DNA of 23,201 nt from an uncultured Oscillospiraceae bacterium (GTDB taxonomy: Bacteria; Bacillota; Clostridia; Oscillospirales; Acutalibacteraceae): NCBI GenBank assembly GCA_900542375.1, contig UQNI01000028.1, positions 1-23,201 of the forward strand, given 5' to 3'. Below, in pieces: positions 16,273 through 23,201 of this stretch. Under the pieces are notes generated by a model. That model was not told where the DNA came from, did no database searches, and worked only from the letters and a program-made list of their open reading frames with translations. Position 1 is the stretch's first letter. Every line of letters begins with the position of its first letter. A program made the translations under genes and the position numbers.

Positions 16273-16318
16273 AAAACGCCTTTGTTTCGCTTATCATTAT
16301 ACGAAACAAAGGCGTTTT
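16273..16318 (-). terminator. Terminator between vanS and the carboxypeptidase gene
   Basis: Perfect 17-bp arms (AAAACGCCTTTGTTTCG and its complement) flank a 12-base loop. On the minus strand the tail is TTTTATATTAT. The loop holds a TATAAT, but no -35 sits at the right distance. Confidence 0.88.
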
Positions 16319-16383
16319 TAACTTTAATATTCAATTGTTGATTTCCTAAGAAAAAATAAAGAGAATCTTGATATTTTATAAAT

Positions 16384-17457
16384 TTAAGAAATCGGAAGCG
16401 TAACACAAAAAGTAGTAAGTTCGTGTTCACTGTTTGCCGAAATGGTTCCTCCATGCAGCGTTACGATTTCTTTGGCAATGGCCAAACCCAAACCAGCTCC
16501 TCCCGTATTGGTAGTACGCGCATCATCCAAGCGGAAGAACTTTTCAAAAATAGATTCCAATCTCTGTTGAGGAATGGTTTTTCCATGATTACAAACAGAA
16601 ATACGAATTTCCTCTTCTGTTTTTACTGCAGTGATTTGAATATCTGTATTAGGATAGCTGTAAGCAATTGCGTTTTTTAAAATATTATTAAATACTCTTG
16701 CCAGTTTTGTTGGGTCGGCATATACTGTTAAATCTTCTTGTGCATGAAGTGTAATGGTATTTCCGTGTGATGCTAAAATTGGATAAAACTCATCACTCAT
16801 TTGTATCAGCATATAATATAAGTCTACCATTTCTTTTTCCAAAATAATCTGCTGTAAGTTATATCGGGTAATTTCAAAAAATTCATTGATTAATTTTTCC
16901 AAACGATTTGCTTTATCCAAGGTAATGTGAATATATTTTTCCTTTTGCGCTTGCGGCATATCCGGCACTTCATCCAAAAGGCTCAAATACCCAATCACAG
17001 AAGTAAGGGGTGTTTTTAAATCATGTGCCAAATACGTAATCAAATCATTTTTTCGTATGCCTTCTTCTTTTAATATATGTTCATGCTGTTGCATGGTGGA
17101 TTTGATTTGTGCCATACAAGCAGAAATTTCCGAATATTGTTTTGGAAATACTTCTGTTGCCTCTTTCGAACCATTCATGTAGGTATGAATCATTTCGCTG
17201 GTACTGGTTATGGTTTTACTTACTTTCTTTTTTGCATAAAAATGCGCAACTACGATTACAGTGGTAATTACAACGATTATGGCAATAATTGCAGTCCATA
17301 ATAAAAAATATTTTAAGTCTGTCCAAGCGAATGTAGTACGTTCCACCCAAGTTCCGTCAGGCAAAGTATACTGATCTTCAATCATGTATGAACGTACAAA
17401 CCAATCTACAAATGCTCCATTCCAAATAACATCTATCAAAAAAAGAGGCCAAAACAT
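16384..17457 (-). CDS. vanS: VanS-type sensor histidine kinase, N-terminus probably frameshifted
   Basis: This membrane histidine kinase would phosphorylate the adjacent VanR-type regulator. The intact frame from ATG 17457 has 357 residues: an extracytoplasmic stretch, a membrane segment at about 52-72, a HAMP-like linker, the phosphoacceptor H145 in YLAHDLKTPLTSVIGYL, the N box around N257-N262 (NNILKNA) and a G box (GGAGLGLAIAKE). The DHp wording closely matches enterococcal VanS proteins as I recall them. It lacks the expected first membrane segment. A different frame just upstream, from ATG 17489 or TTG 17519, encodes MAVTFIIGIAICFGLFF and ends at a T7 tract (17438-17444); one more T would join the two perfectly. 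No good ribosome site precedes any of the starts. It lies just after vanR. Confidence 0.85.
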   Translation of the reverse strand: MFWPLFLIDVIWNGAFVDWFVRSYMIEDQYTLPDGTWVERTTFAWTDLKYFLLWTAIIAIIVVITTVIVVAHFYAKKKVSKTITSTSEMIHTYMNGSKEATEVFPKQYSEISACMAQIKSTMQQHEHILKEEGIRKNDLITYLAHDLKTPLTSVIGYLSLLDEVPDMPQAQKEKYIHITLDKANRLEKLINEFFEITRYNLQQIILEKEMVDLYYMLIQMSDEFYPILASHGNTITLHAQEDLTVYADPTKLARVFNNILKNAIAYSYPNTDIQITAVKTEEEIRISVCNHGKTIPQQRLESIFEKFFRLDDARTTNTGGAGLGLAIAKEIVTLHGGTISANSEHELTTFCVTLPIS

Positions 17458-17508
17458 ATGGCAATTCCAATGATAAAAGTAACCGCCATTTTAATTGGTT
17501 TACTATAA

Positions 17509-18204
17509 TTAGCTTTCAATTTTATATCCGCACCCCCAAATGGTTTTAATGTATTTGGGATCTTCGAAAGAATCTCCCATTTTTTCACGTAAGTGACGGA
17601 TATGAACTGTAATGGTATTGTTACTCTTACTGAAATATTCATCTCCCCATATTTGGTGAAACAATTCTTCCGCACTTACCACATTTCCTTTTTGCTGGCA
17701 TAAAATACGTAAAATTGAAAATTCTGTGGGAGTCAGGGAAAGCGGCTTTTCATTTAATGTACATTCGTGCGTTTTAATATTCATTACCAGCCCTGAGTGA
17801 ATCATCACATCATCCTCTTTTTCCACACCCGTATTATACCGTTTATATCTCCTCAGCTGCGCTTTGACACGTGCCACCAACTCCAGAGGCTGAAACGGTT
17901 TGACAATATAATCATCTGCCCCCAAAGTAAGACCTGTTATCTTGTCAATTTCCTCCCCTTTTGCCGTTAACATAATAATAGGATAATGATAATGTTCCCT
18001 TATTTTTTTACACAGCTCAAATCCATTCATCTCAGGCATCATTACATCCAAAATAGCCATATCCAATTTTTCATGTCCAATACAGTTAAGCGCTTCTATG
18101 GCAGAATAAAATTTGTAAACGGTAAAATTTTCATTTTGCAGATATAAGGAAACCAAATCGGCAATTTCAGGTTCATCATCTACAATCAAAATTTTCTCAC
18201 TCAT
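17509..18204 (-). CDS. vanR: VanR-type response regulator (OmpR family)
   Basis: This 231-residue cytosolic transcription factor has a receiver domain (acidic pair in IVDDE, phosphoacceptor Asp in AILDVMMP, conserved Lys in DDYIVKPF) and a winged-helix DNA-binding domain. The stretches SLTPTEFSILRILC, IWGDEYFSKSNNTITVHIRH and PKYIKTIWGCGYKIE match enterococcal VanR almost word for word as I remember it, which is why I assign this subfamily. Of the two starts, ATG 18204 (MSEKILIVDDE, nine bases from GGAG) is better than ATG 18210 (three bases). It is followed by the vanS-type kinase, as in van operons. Target genes are unproven; the S11 carboxypeptidase downstream is the obvious candidate. Confidence 0.93.
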   Translation of the reverse strand: MSEKILIVDDEPEIADLVSLYLQNENFTVYKFYSAIEALNCIGHEKLDMAILDVMMPEMNGFELCKKIREHYHYPIIMLTAKGEEIDKITGLTLGADDYIVKPFQPLELVARVKAQLRRYKRYNTGVEKEDDVMIHSGLVMNIKTHECTLNEKPLSLTPTEFSILRILCQQKGNVVSAEELFHQIWGDEYFSKSNNTITVHIRHLREKMGDSFEDPKYIKTIWGCGYKIES

Positions 18205-18335
18205 ATTCATTTTCTCCCCTTTCTGTTATCGTATCAAAATTGATATTAAAAATTCTAATTACTTTCTTTAGAAAAAATTAAGATTTTCTTAATTTCACTT
18301 TTTTCTGAACCCCTCACATGAATTTTCCATAGAAT

Positions 18336-18364
18336 ATGCCTATTCTAACAGTTAGAATAGGCAT
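18336..18364. terminator. 29-bp palindrome, terminator-like with T tract on the plus strand
   Basis: Perfect 14-bp arms (ATGCCTATTCTAAC and complement) surround one base. The T6 run follows on the plus strand only. By position it should end the minus-strand hydrolase transcript, where the tail is poor (ATTCTATGG). It may be a weak terminator or an operator upstream of vanR. Confidence 0.5.
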
Positions 18365-18393
18365 TTTTTGTTGCTGTTTATAAAAATAAACGT

Positions 18394-19086
18394 TTATTCT
18401 TCCGCATGCTTACATAAAAATGACTCTATTTTTTCATTAAATACAGCCGATTCTTTATTTGCGATAAAATGGTCTCCTTCTATCAATATCAATTCACTCT
18501 TTGGTATGGATTTGGCAATGAGCTTTGTATGATGTTCTTTTATCATATCCTGTTTACCCGCAATTACTAAGGTCGGAACAGCAATTTGTTCCAACTCATC
18601 GGGAGAAACATTTGGTTCTTTGACCATAAGACGCAGCATTTCCTGAGATGCCTTAGCATTTTTACTGAAAAGAGAAAACAAGGAAGTAATCCAATACCCA
18701 AATATAATCGGAATTTGTACGGAAGATTTCACTCCCTTGGCAGTTAAATTCGCACCGTTCAAAATGAGTTTTTTTACATATTGAGGATATTTCAATGTAA
18801 ACATCATCGCAATGTTACCGCCGTCACTAAAACCCAGCAAAATAATCTTTTTCAATTCCAGGTAGTCCAGCAACTGTTTTAAATCTTCCACAAACTGTGC
18901 CAATGTAAAAGGAGCGTCTCCCCTTGGAGATTTTCCATGCCCCCTTGTATCAACAGCAATCACACGATATGTCTTGGAGAAATGTTCTATTTGATGAGAA
19001 AAATAATCCGAACTTTCTCCGTTTCCGTGTAACAGTACAAAGGGAGTCCCTTGTCCTTGCTCTGTATAATATAATTGAAACTCCAT
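18394..19086 (-). CDS. Alpha/beta hydrolase
   Basis: This 230-residue cytosolic alpha/beta-fold hydrolase has the oxyanion-hole motif HGNG at 20-23, the nucleophile elbow GFSDGG with Ser87, a candidate acid at Asp180 (AGKQD) and the catalytic His206 (EGDHF). The substrate is unknown; esterase, lipase-like or thioesterase activity is possible. The frame is open to 19149, but AAAGGAGG precedes ATG 19086 with seven bases between, and the hydrolase fold starts right there, so this start is chosen. It lies 72 bp after the TraX-family gene and is probably cotranscribed with it. Confidence 0.9.
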   Translation of the reverse strand: MEFQLYYTEQGQGTPFVLLHGNGESSDYFSHQIEHFSKTYRVIAVDTRGHGKSPRGDAPFTLAQFVEDLKQLLDYLELKKIILLGFSDGGNIAMMFTLKYPQYVKKLILNGANLTAKGVKSSVQIPIIFGYWITSLFSLFSKNAKASQEMLRLMVKEPNVSPDELEQIAVPTLVIAGKQDMIKEHHTKLIAKSIPKSELILIEGDHFIANKESAVFNEKIESFLCKHAEE

Positions 19087-19158
19087 GCATGCCCCTCCTT
19101 TATGTGATAAGTGTATCATGACACTTTTTTGTTTGCAACGACCTATCATTTGACACTG

Positions 19159-19818
19159 TTATTTGCAATAAAAAGAAACAAAATATAATATAAACAAATG
19201 AACGGGATAGAAAAAATAAAATACATATCGAAACGAGTATTTTCCTCTTTTGCCGTTATACCAATAAATAGGTATCAATGCACAAATAGAAGCTGCTTGC
19301 AGCCATGACATGACTGTTAAACAATAAACAGATGTAACTGTAATAAAAGCAGCATAGCAAATCAGTTTAGATGTTTTCCAAATATAAAAAATCATAATCA
19401 GTAAAATGCCAAGCCATTGGTAGTCCGCACGTATCAGCTGAGAGAGGATACAGACTGCCAAAATACCGCTGACCATAAGAATAGGCTGCTGTGTTTGCTC
19501 AGACAGACGGTATATGGTCATACAGCATAAACCTAAAAATAAAGTAATAAATACATTTTGCCTGCCTAAATCTAACCAATATCCTGTCCTTGCCAAATCA
19601 AACGGAACTTCTGATAATAGGGCGAACACTCCCATACGAATCATATATTTTTTTAGATTACTCGTATGTAAAAACCCTTGTACCAAAAGAAAACAATAAA
19701 TAGGAAATGCAATTCTGCCTATGACTCGCAACGCAATCATATCCGGATAGAATATGGCACCAATATGGTCGGTTAACATTGTAACCAAAGCAATCATTTT
19801 TAATTGAAATCCACTCAA
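19159..19818 (-). CDS. TraX family membrane protein
   Basis: This polytopic membrane protein of 219 residues matches the TraX family. The signatures are LKMIALVTMLTDHIGAIFYP, RVIGRIAFPIYCFLLVQGFLHTSNLKKYMIRM, LLSEVPFDLA and QNVFITLFLG. The founding member acetylates F-pilin, but chromosomal copies in Clostridia are common and mostly of unknown function; an envelope acyltransferase role is an inference. The start is TTG 19818 with GGTGAT upstream; the next ATG (19797) would cut into the conserved first segment. Its promoter overlaps that of nth. Confidence 0.9.
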   Translation of the reverse strand: MSGFQLKMIALVTMLTDHIGAIFYPDMIALRVIGRIAFPIYCFLLVQGFLHTSNLKKYMIRMGVFALLSEVPFDLARTGYWLDLGRQNVFITLFLGLCCMTIYRLSEQTQQPILMVSGILAVCILSQLIRADYQWLGILLIMIFYIWKTSKLICYAAFITVTSVYCLTVMSWLQAASICALIPIYWYNGKRGKYSFRYVFYFFYPVHLFILYFVSFYCK

Positions 19819-19839
19819 AATATCACCAAATTCTACTAA

Positions 19840-19868
19840 AATATAAGAAATCTCTTGTAGTTTGTCGA
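19840..19868 (-). promoter_or_regulatory. traX promoter
   Basis: On the minus strand TCGACA (19868-19863), a 17-bp spacer and TATATT (19845-19840) are present. It overlaps the -35 of the nth promoter. Confidence 0.6.
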
Positions 19869-19883
19869 AAGATAAGATAAAAT
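19855..19883 (+). promoter_or_regulatory. nth promoter
   Basis: TTGTAG (19855-19860), 17 bp, then TAAAAT (19878-19883). Transcription would start near 19890, giving a leader of about 37 nt. Confidence 0.65.
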
Positions 19884-19926
19884 AGAAAAATAATACTTAT
19901 TTCTATTTTTATAGCTATGAGGATGA

Positions 19927-20571
19927 ATGTATATGACAAAAAAACAAAAAGCACTTGCCGCAATCGAGGCATTAAAAAAAGAATATCCTGACGCAGAATG
20001 TGCGTTAATTCATTCTAACCCACTTCAGCTGTTAATTGCAACCAGATTATCCGCACAATGTACGGATGCCAGAGTGAATATGGTAACGCCTGCATTGTTT
20101 GAACGTTTTCCAACAATAGACGATTTTATTAACAGCTCTGAAGAAGAAATTGCAGAATATATTCGTACCTGCGGTTTGTTTAAAACAAAGGCACGCGATA
20201 TTTTTGCAATGTGTAAAAAACTAAAAGAAGAATTTAATGGTATTGTTCCTGATAATATGGAAGACCTTCTTTCCCTTCCGGGTGTTGGAAGAAAAACAGC
20301 TAACTTAATTTTGGGAGATGTATATGGAAAACCGGCCGTTGTAACGGATACCCATTTTATTCGTATTTGCGGTAAGCTTGGTCTGACGAATAATAAAGTA
20401 CCTGTAAAAGTGGAGGAGGACTTGCGTAAACTGCTGCCGCCCGAAGAATCCAGTGACTTTTGCCATCGTATTGTGTTACACGGAAGAGCTGTTTGTGACG
20501 CTCGAAAACCAAAATGTGATATTTGCTGTATGAAATCGTTTTGCAAATACGCACAAAGTATGTCTAAATAA
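19927..20571 (+). CDS. nth: Endonuclease III (DNA glycosylase/AP lyase)
   Basis: This 214-residue base-excision repair enzyme removes oxidised pyrimidines and cleaves the abasic site. The helix-hairpin-helix LPGVGRKTA carries the Schiff-base Lys123, and the catalytic Asp141 is in VVTDTHF. The four cysteines of the [4Fe-4S] cluster are C190-x6-C197-x2-C200-x5-C206, complete and with standard spacing. GAGG lies four bases before ATG 19927 and ten before ATG 19933, so either could be the start. It is transcribed alone from a recognisable promoter and ends at a strong hairpin shared with the convergent protease gene. Confidence 0.97.
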   Translation: MYMTKKQKALAAIEALKKEYPDAECALIHSNPLQLLIATRLSAQCTDARVNMVTPALFERFPTIDDFINSSEEEIAEYIRTCGLFKTKARDIFAMCKKLKEEFNGIVPDNMEDLLSLPGVGRKTANLILGDVYGKPAVVTDTHFIRICGKLGLTNNKVPVKVEEDLRKLLPPEESSDFCHRIVLHGRAVCDARKPKCDICCMKSFCKYAQSMSK

Positions 20572-20609
20572 CTACCCTGCTTACTTTTATAGATGTCATA
20601 AAATCTTTG

Positions 20610-20646
20610 AAAAAAGCCTGCATGCAGAAAACATGCAGGCTTTTTT
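20610..20646 (+). terminator. Bidirectional terminator between nth and the C39-like protease gene
   Basis: AAAAAAGCCTGCATG pairs with CATGCAGGCTTTTTT. A/T runs on both sides suit both convergent genes. Confidence 0.93.
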
Positions 20647-20682
20647 CCATCATGGAATATGAACATTGACAATCAACATTTT

Positions 20683-21507
20683 TTAGGATTGTAAAACGAC
20701 ACATTGATTTCCTCTGGAAGCAAATACACGTTCAAAGTCTTCTCTGCTGTATTCCATCTTTCCTGAAATTGGATCAGCAATTGTAACGGTATCTTGTGTA
20801 TATCCAATTAAAACAGCTCCGTGATCATATGTACTCCAGTCCACATATTCTCCTGAACGTGTATACCAGCCTTCCGTTTCTCCTCTATCTGTCATAGAAA
20901 TTGTGACCCATACTACTACCGGAATATCTTGACTGACAATCTCATATAGCGTATCCACATCTGCTCCTGTATAATCCACCGCTGTCAAGTCGCTTCCTTG
21001 ATCTTGCAAATATGCATTTGCGGCAGTTACAATTGCTCCTGTACCGCATACATAACCATTTTCAGTGGTTGGATTTCCTATAAAATATTGATTCAAATCA
21101 TTTCCATACAATCGCCCGTCGCTTCCGTAATACAAATTCAACTCCTGGGTAGGAAGATATTTTGTGGCCATCTCAACTTTATCTGCTTCCATACCATAAT
21201 AATTCAGTACCATAGTCAATGCAGTAATTTCACAACCGGTCGGTAACTCAGGCATTTGAAATATAATATCAAATGAGTTAATCTGATGTTGCGATTCTGC
21301 AATAACGCTCTCTTGTTCTTCCATATTTTCTTCTAAAAAAATATCATTCTTGGAAGTTTCACTTGTATTATTTGCAGTCTCCAATACCGGTTTACACGCA
21401 GCAACTTCTGCAGATAGATTCTGAGGTATAAAATAACATAGGAAAATTATCGTACAAACCAATAAAACTGCTAAAACACCATATATTATTTTAATATGTA
21501 ACTGCAT
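20683..21507 (-). CDS. Membrane-tethered C39-like cysteine protease
   Basis: This 274-residue protein is anchored by one N-terminal membrane segment (about residues 7-27), with the rest predicted outside. Residues 30-77 are a polar linker. Residues about 78-272 fit the Peptidase_C39_2 papain-like domain: Cys92 in LPTGCEITALTMVLNYYG, His229 in YDHGAVLIGY and Asp245 in IADPISG form the expected triad. In many Firmicutes such proteins are of unknown substrate. It is not fused to an ABC transporter and no bacteriocin precursor is nearby, so a bacteriocin-export role is unlikely. The start ATG 21507 has AGGAA upstream. It ends at the bidirectional hairpin. Confidence 0.88.
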   Translation of the reverse strand: MQLHIKIIYGVLAVLLVCTIIFLCYFIPQNLSAEVAACKPVLETANNTSETSKNDIFLEENMEEQESVIAESQHQINSFDIIFQMPELPTGCEITALTMVLNYYGMEADKVEMATKYLPTQELNLYYGSDGRLYGNDLNQYFIGNPTTENGYVCGTGAIVTAANAYLQDQGSDLTAVDYTGADVDTLYEIVSQDIPVVVWVTISMTDRGETEGWYTRSGEYVDWSTYDHGAVLIGYTQDTVTIADPISGKMEYSREDFERVFASRGNQCVVLQS

Positions 21508-21744
21508 AATTTATATTTCCTATTCCCTTAGAGTATTTTCTATTAATATATTATGTTAAAGATACCATGTGAGAGATATGTGAAAAAACTGATATCATTT
21601 AGAAAAAATAGACTTCTAGCAAATCAAGCCTCTGTATAGCATATCATCCCAAAACAAAATGTGGAAAAGGGTATTTTTCTTCTTACATCTAACCTGCAGC
21701 AATCTAAATTTATCAAATAAATCAAATGAGTTCTGCCGTGAACA
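21508..21744. other. AT-rich upstream region of the C39-like gene
   Basis: No gene is visible here. I searched for a promoter of the C39-like gene and found only weak candidates, so none is called. A lone ATAGACTTC at about 21608 resembles the TAGACTT block of the neighbouring small RNA unit. Confidence 0.4.
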
Positions 21745-21884
21745 TAAGTAGACTTTTTATAGATAACATGATAACATAATAATACTCCCAAGAATTACGT
21801 AGTTACATAAAAAAATTACTGTTTTTTGTAACTATATAGGTGTTAAAAAAAGTCTACCTTTTTTGCCAAAAGGTAGACTTTTTT
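21745..21884 (+). ncRNA. Candidate small RNA unit, copy 2
   Basis: TAGACT (21749-21754), a 17-bp spacer and TAACAT (21772-21777) preceded by TGA form a plus-strand promoter like that of copy 1. The blocks TAAGTAGACTTTTTAT and CATGATAA are identical in both copies, with six mostly different bases between. The predicted RNA starts near 21784, can fold TAGTTAC (21800-21806) with GTAACTA (21828-21834) plus an inner A6/T6 stem, and ends at the hairpin 21846-21884. It would be about 100 nt and convergent with ddh. The alternative is a short mobile (MITE-like) remnant, since the ends are imperfect inverted repeats. Confidence 0.38.
21846..21884. terminator. Hairpin terminator, also the ddh terminator
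   Basis: AAAAAAGTCTACCTTTT and AAAAGGTAGACTTTTTT are perfect 17-bp arms around TTGCC. It works in both directions: it is 44 bp past the ddh stop on the minus strand and at the end of the candidate small RNA on the plus strand. Confidence 0.9.
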
Positions 21885-21927
21885 GAAATATTTCATTACA
21901 AACTGTTGTTTGCTTCATTAAAACGCC

Positions 21928-22917
21928 TTACAGTAATTCTGCTCTCAACTCTGCACCTGATTTTATAGATAAATAAGCAGGCGGAATATCCAATACAGTT
22001 TTTGCACCGTAGTTTCCCTCTTTTGATAAACGGTACGCAGCACGTGCGTATGCCACCAATACGCTTGCGGTAAATTCAGGATTAGAATCTAATTTAATAG
22101 AATATTCAATCACATGATGATGTTCTAAATCCTTACCGGTTACTCCGGTACGAATTACAAATCCACCATGCGGAATACCACTGTGCTTTTCATTCAATTC
22201 CTCTTGGGAAATAAAGTGTACTGTTGTATCATAATCTGCAAAATATTTTGGCATAGTTTTGATTGTTTCTTCTATTTTCTTTAAATCAGCACCTTCTTTG
22301 GCAACAACAAAACATTCCCTGGTATGCTTTTCTCTGGTAGTCAGCTCCGGCTGTTTACCGCTTCTGACCGCATCTAAAGCCTGCGGCACTGGAATGGTGT
22401 ATTGTTTGGCATCTTGTACACCTTCAATCCTACGAATTGCATCCGAGTGACCTTGGCTTACACCTTTACCCCAAAAAGTATAGTCTTTTCCGTCAGGCAA
22501 AATAGCGCCTGCATACATTCTATTTAAAGAGAACATACCCGGGTCCCAACCAACTGAAATAATAGAAACTTTATTAGAAGCCTTTGCAATAGCATCTACC
22601 GTTGCGTAATGTCCCGGAATATTTGCATGGGTATCAAAACTGTCAATCGTATTAAAGTATCTGGTAAACTCAGGAGTTTGTACAGGTAAATCTGTTGCAC
22701 TGCCGCCGCATAGAATTAATACATCTATTTTATCTCTCATCTCAGACGCTTGGTCAATGTGATACGCAACAGCACCCTTTGTATTTAATGTAAGCTGAGA
22801 AGGATCTCTGCGAGTAAAAACACCTACCAATTCCATATCCGGATTCTGGCTGACAGACAATTCAACACCTCTGCCTAAATTTCCATATCCTAAAATACCA
22901 ATCTTAATTTTTTCCAT
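21928..22917 (-). CDS. ddh: meso-Diaminopimelate dehydrogenase
   Basis: This 329-residue NADPH-dependent enzyme makes meso-diaminopimelate from tetrahydrodipicolinate in one step, feeding lysine and peptidoglycan synthesis. The N-terminal Rossmann motif is GILGYGNLGRG (about 8-18). Family hallmarks follow: VFTRRDP, LCGGSATDLP, SFDTHANIPGH, SVGWDPGMFSLNR, FWGKGVSQGHSDAIRRI and NPEFTASVLVAYARAA. Length is typical. ATG 22917 has AAGGAGAG upstream at a somewhat long spacing (12 bases). It is apparently monocistronic and divergent from the tRNA-Val gene. Its presence suggests the cell wall contains meso-DAP. Confidence 0.97.
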   Translation of the reverse strand: MEKIKIGILGYGNLGRGVELSVSQNPDMELVGVFTRRDPSQLTLNTKGAVAYHIDQASEMRDKIDVLILCGGSATDLPVQTPEFTRYFNTIDSFDTHANIPGHYATVDAIAKASNKVSIISVGWDPGMFSLNRMYAGAILPDGKDYTFWGKGVSQGHSDAIRRIEGVQDAKQYTIPVPQALDAVRSGKQPELTTREKHTRECFVVAKEGADLKKIEETIKTMPKYFADYDTTVHFISQEELNEKHSGIPHGGFVIRTGVTGKDLEHHHVIEYSIKLDSNPEFTASVLVAYARAAYRLSKEGNYGAKTVLDIPPAYLSIKSGAELRAELL

Positions 22918-22988
22918 AAAATTTTATCTCTCCTTAGAATAAAAACATATATTGGAACAGTAATAGTAATTCTTAAATTTATGTACAA

Positions 22989-23018
22989 ATCATACCATAA
23001 AAATAGGAGGTTTGTGAA
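22989..23018 (-). promoter_or_regulatory. ddh promoter
   Basis: On the minus strand TTCACA (23018-23013), an 18-bp spacer and TATGAT (22994-22989) are present. The leader would be about 65 nt. Confidence 0.6.
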
Positions 23019-23040
23019 CTTTTTTTCAAAAAAATTTTTA

Positions 23041-23056
23041 TAAATTTGCAAATTTA
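23041..23056. promoter_or_regulatory. 16-bp perfect palindrome between divergent promoters
   Basis: TAAATTTGCAAATTTA is symmetrical and lies between the ddh -35 (23013-23018) and the tRNA -35 (23088-23093). It could be an operator, but chance is possible in such AT-rich DNA. Confidence 0.3.
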
Positions 23057-23087
23057 CAAAAACATTATTTTAACTATAAGAAAAGGG

Positions 23088-23116
23088 TTGACTTTTTAGT
23101 CAATATCTTTTATAAT
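23088..23116 (+). promoter_or_regulatory. tRNA-Val promoter
   Basis: TTGACT (23088-23093), 17 bp, then a perfect TATAAT (23111-23116). The predicted start near 23122 is about 30 nt before the tRNA. Confidence 0.88.
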
Positions 23117-23154
23117 ATTTTTCAGTTGCCAAACAGGTAGCACACCAGCTAGAT

Positions 23155-23201
23155 GGAAGCATAGCTCAGCTGGGAGAGCATCTGCCTTACAAGCAGAGGG
23201 T
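23155..23201 (+). tRNA. tRNA-Val(UAC), 5' part only
   Basis: The first 47 nt of a tRNA are present before the window ends. GGAAGCA is the 5' acceptor strand, T8-A9 follow, the D arm is GCTC...GAGC around AGCTGGGA, and the anticodon stem TCTGC/GCAGA encloses the loop CTTACAA. The anticodon UAC reads valine codon GUA and others by wobble. The T arm and 3' acceptor strand are outside. The strong promoter suggests the head of a tRNA operon. Confidence 0.92.

Noticed and set aside
20025..20672. 215-codon frame opposite nth
   Set aside because: Antisense shadow of endonuclease III; it crosses the bidirectional terminator.
20683..21507. Bacteriocin-processing C39 exporter
   Set aside because: There is no ABC transporter domain, no double-glycine leader peptide gene nearby, and the domain layout fits the stand-alone C39_2 type.

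Overview
The window looks like low-GC chromosomal DNA from a Gram-positive anaerobe of the Bacillota, most likely a gut Clostridia or Eubacteriales species. The reasons are AGGAGG-type ribosome sites, consensus vegetative promoters, U-tailed terminators, a rubredoxin-fused flavoprotein, a sortase substrate ending in NPQTG, FeoAB iron uptake and a meso-diaminopimelate dehydrogenase. I see no phage, insertion sequence, CRISPR array or rRNA. Most genes are on the minus strand.

Layout from left to right. 1-2643 (-) is the 5' part of a very large secreted leucine-rich/InlB-type surface protein with tandem 237-bp repeats. 2644-3242 is a divergent intergenic region with a candidate small RNA unit. 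uppP (+) follows, then feoA-feoB (-), then an apparent operon (-) of a D-2-hydroxyacid dehydrogenase and an N-formylglutamate amidohydrolase-like protein. A sortase-anchored beta-helix surface protein (-) has an elaborate upstream region with twin operator-like sites. Next come a flavin reductase-rubredoxin fusion, rarA and glyA (all -), then a sugar O-acetyltransferase (+) behind a textbook TTGACA/TATAAT promoter. 15251-18204 (-) holds an S11 D,D-carboxypeptidase and a two-component system that closely resembles VanR/VanS of glycopeptide-resistance operons. An alpha/beta hydrolase and a TraX-family membrane protein (-), nth (+), a membrane-tethered C39-like cysteine protease (-) and ddh (-) follow. 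The window ends inside a tRNA-Val(UAC) gene (+).

Several genes concern the envelope: uppP recycles the lipid carrier, ddh makes meso-DAP, the S11 enzyme trims D-Ala from stem peptides, and VanRS-type regulators respond to cell-wall stress in characterised systems. No D-Ala-D-Lac or D-Ala-D-Ser ligase lies in the window, so the VanRS pair is either an orphan or controls the neighbouring carboxypeptidase.

The observations most worth checking are: (i) two related intergenic units at 2751-2923 and 21745-21884, with matching promoter-like blocks and hairpin ends, which could be a small RNA family or a MITE-like element; (ii) a T7 tract near the vanS start that cuts the first membrane segment off from the rest of the kinase; and (iii) twin 15-bp sites 104 bp apart around the promoter of the NPQTG protein.
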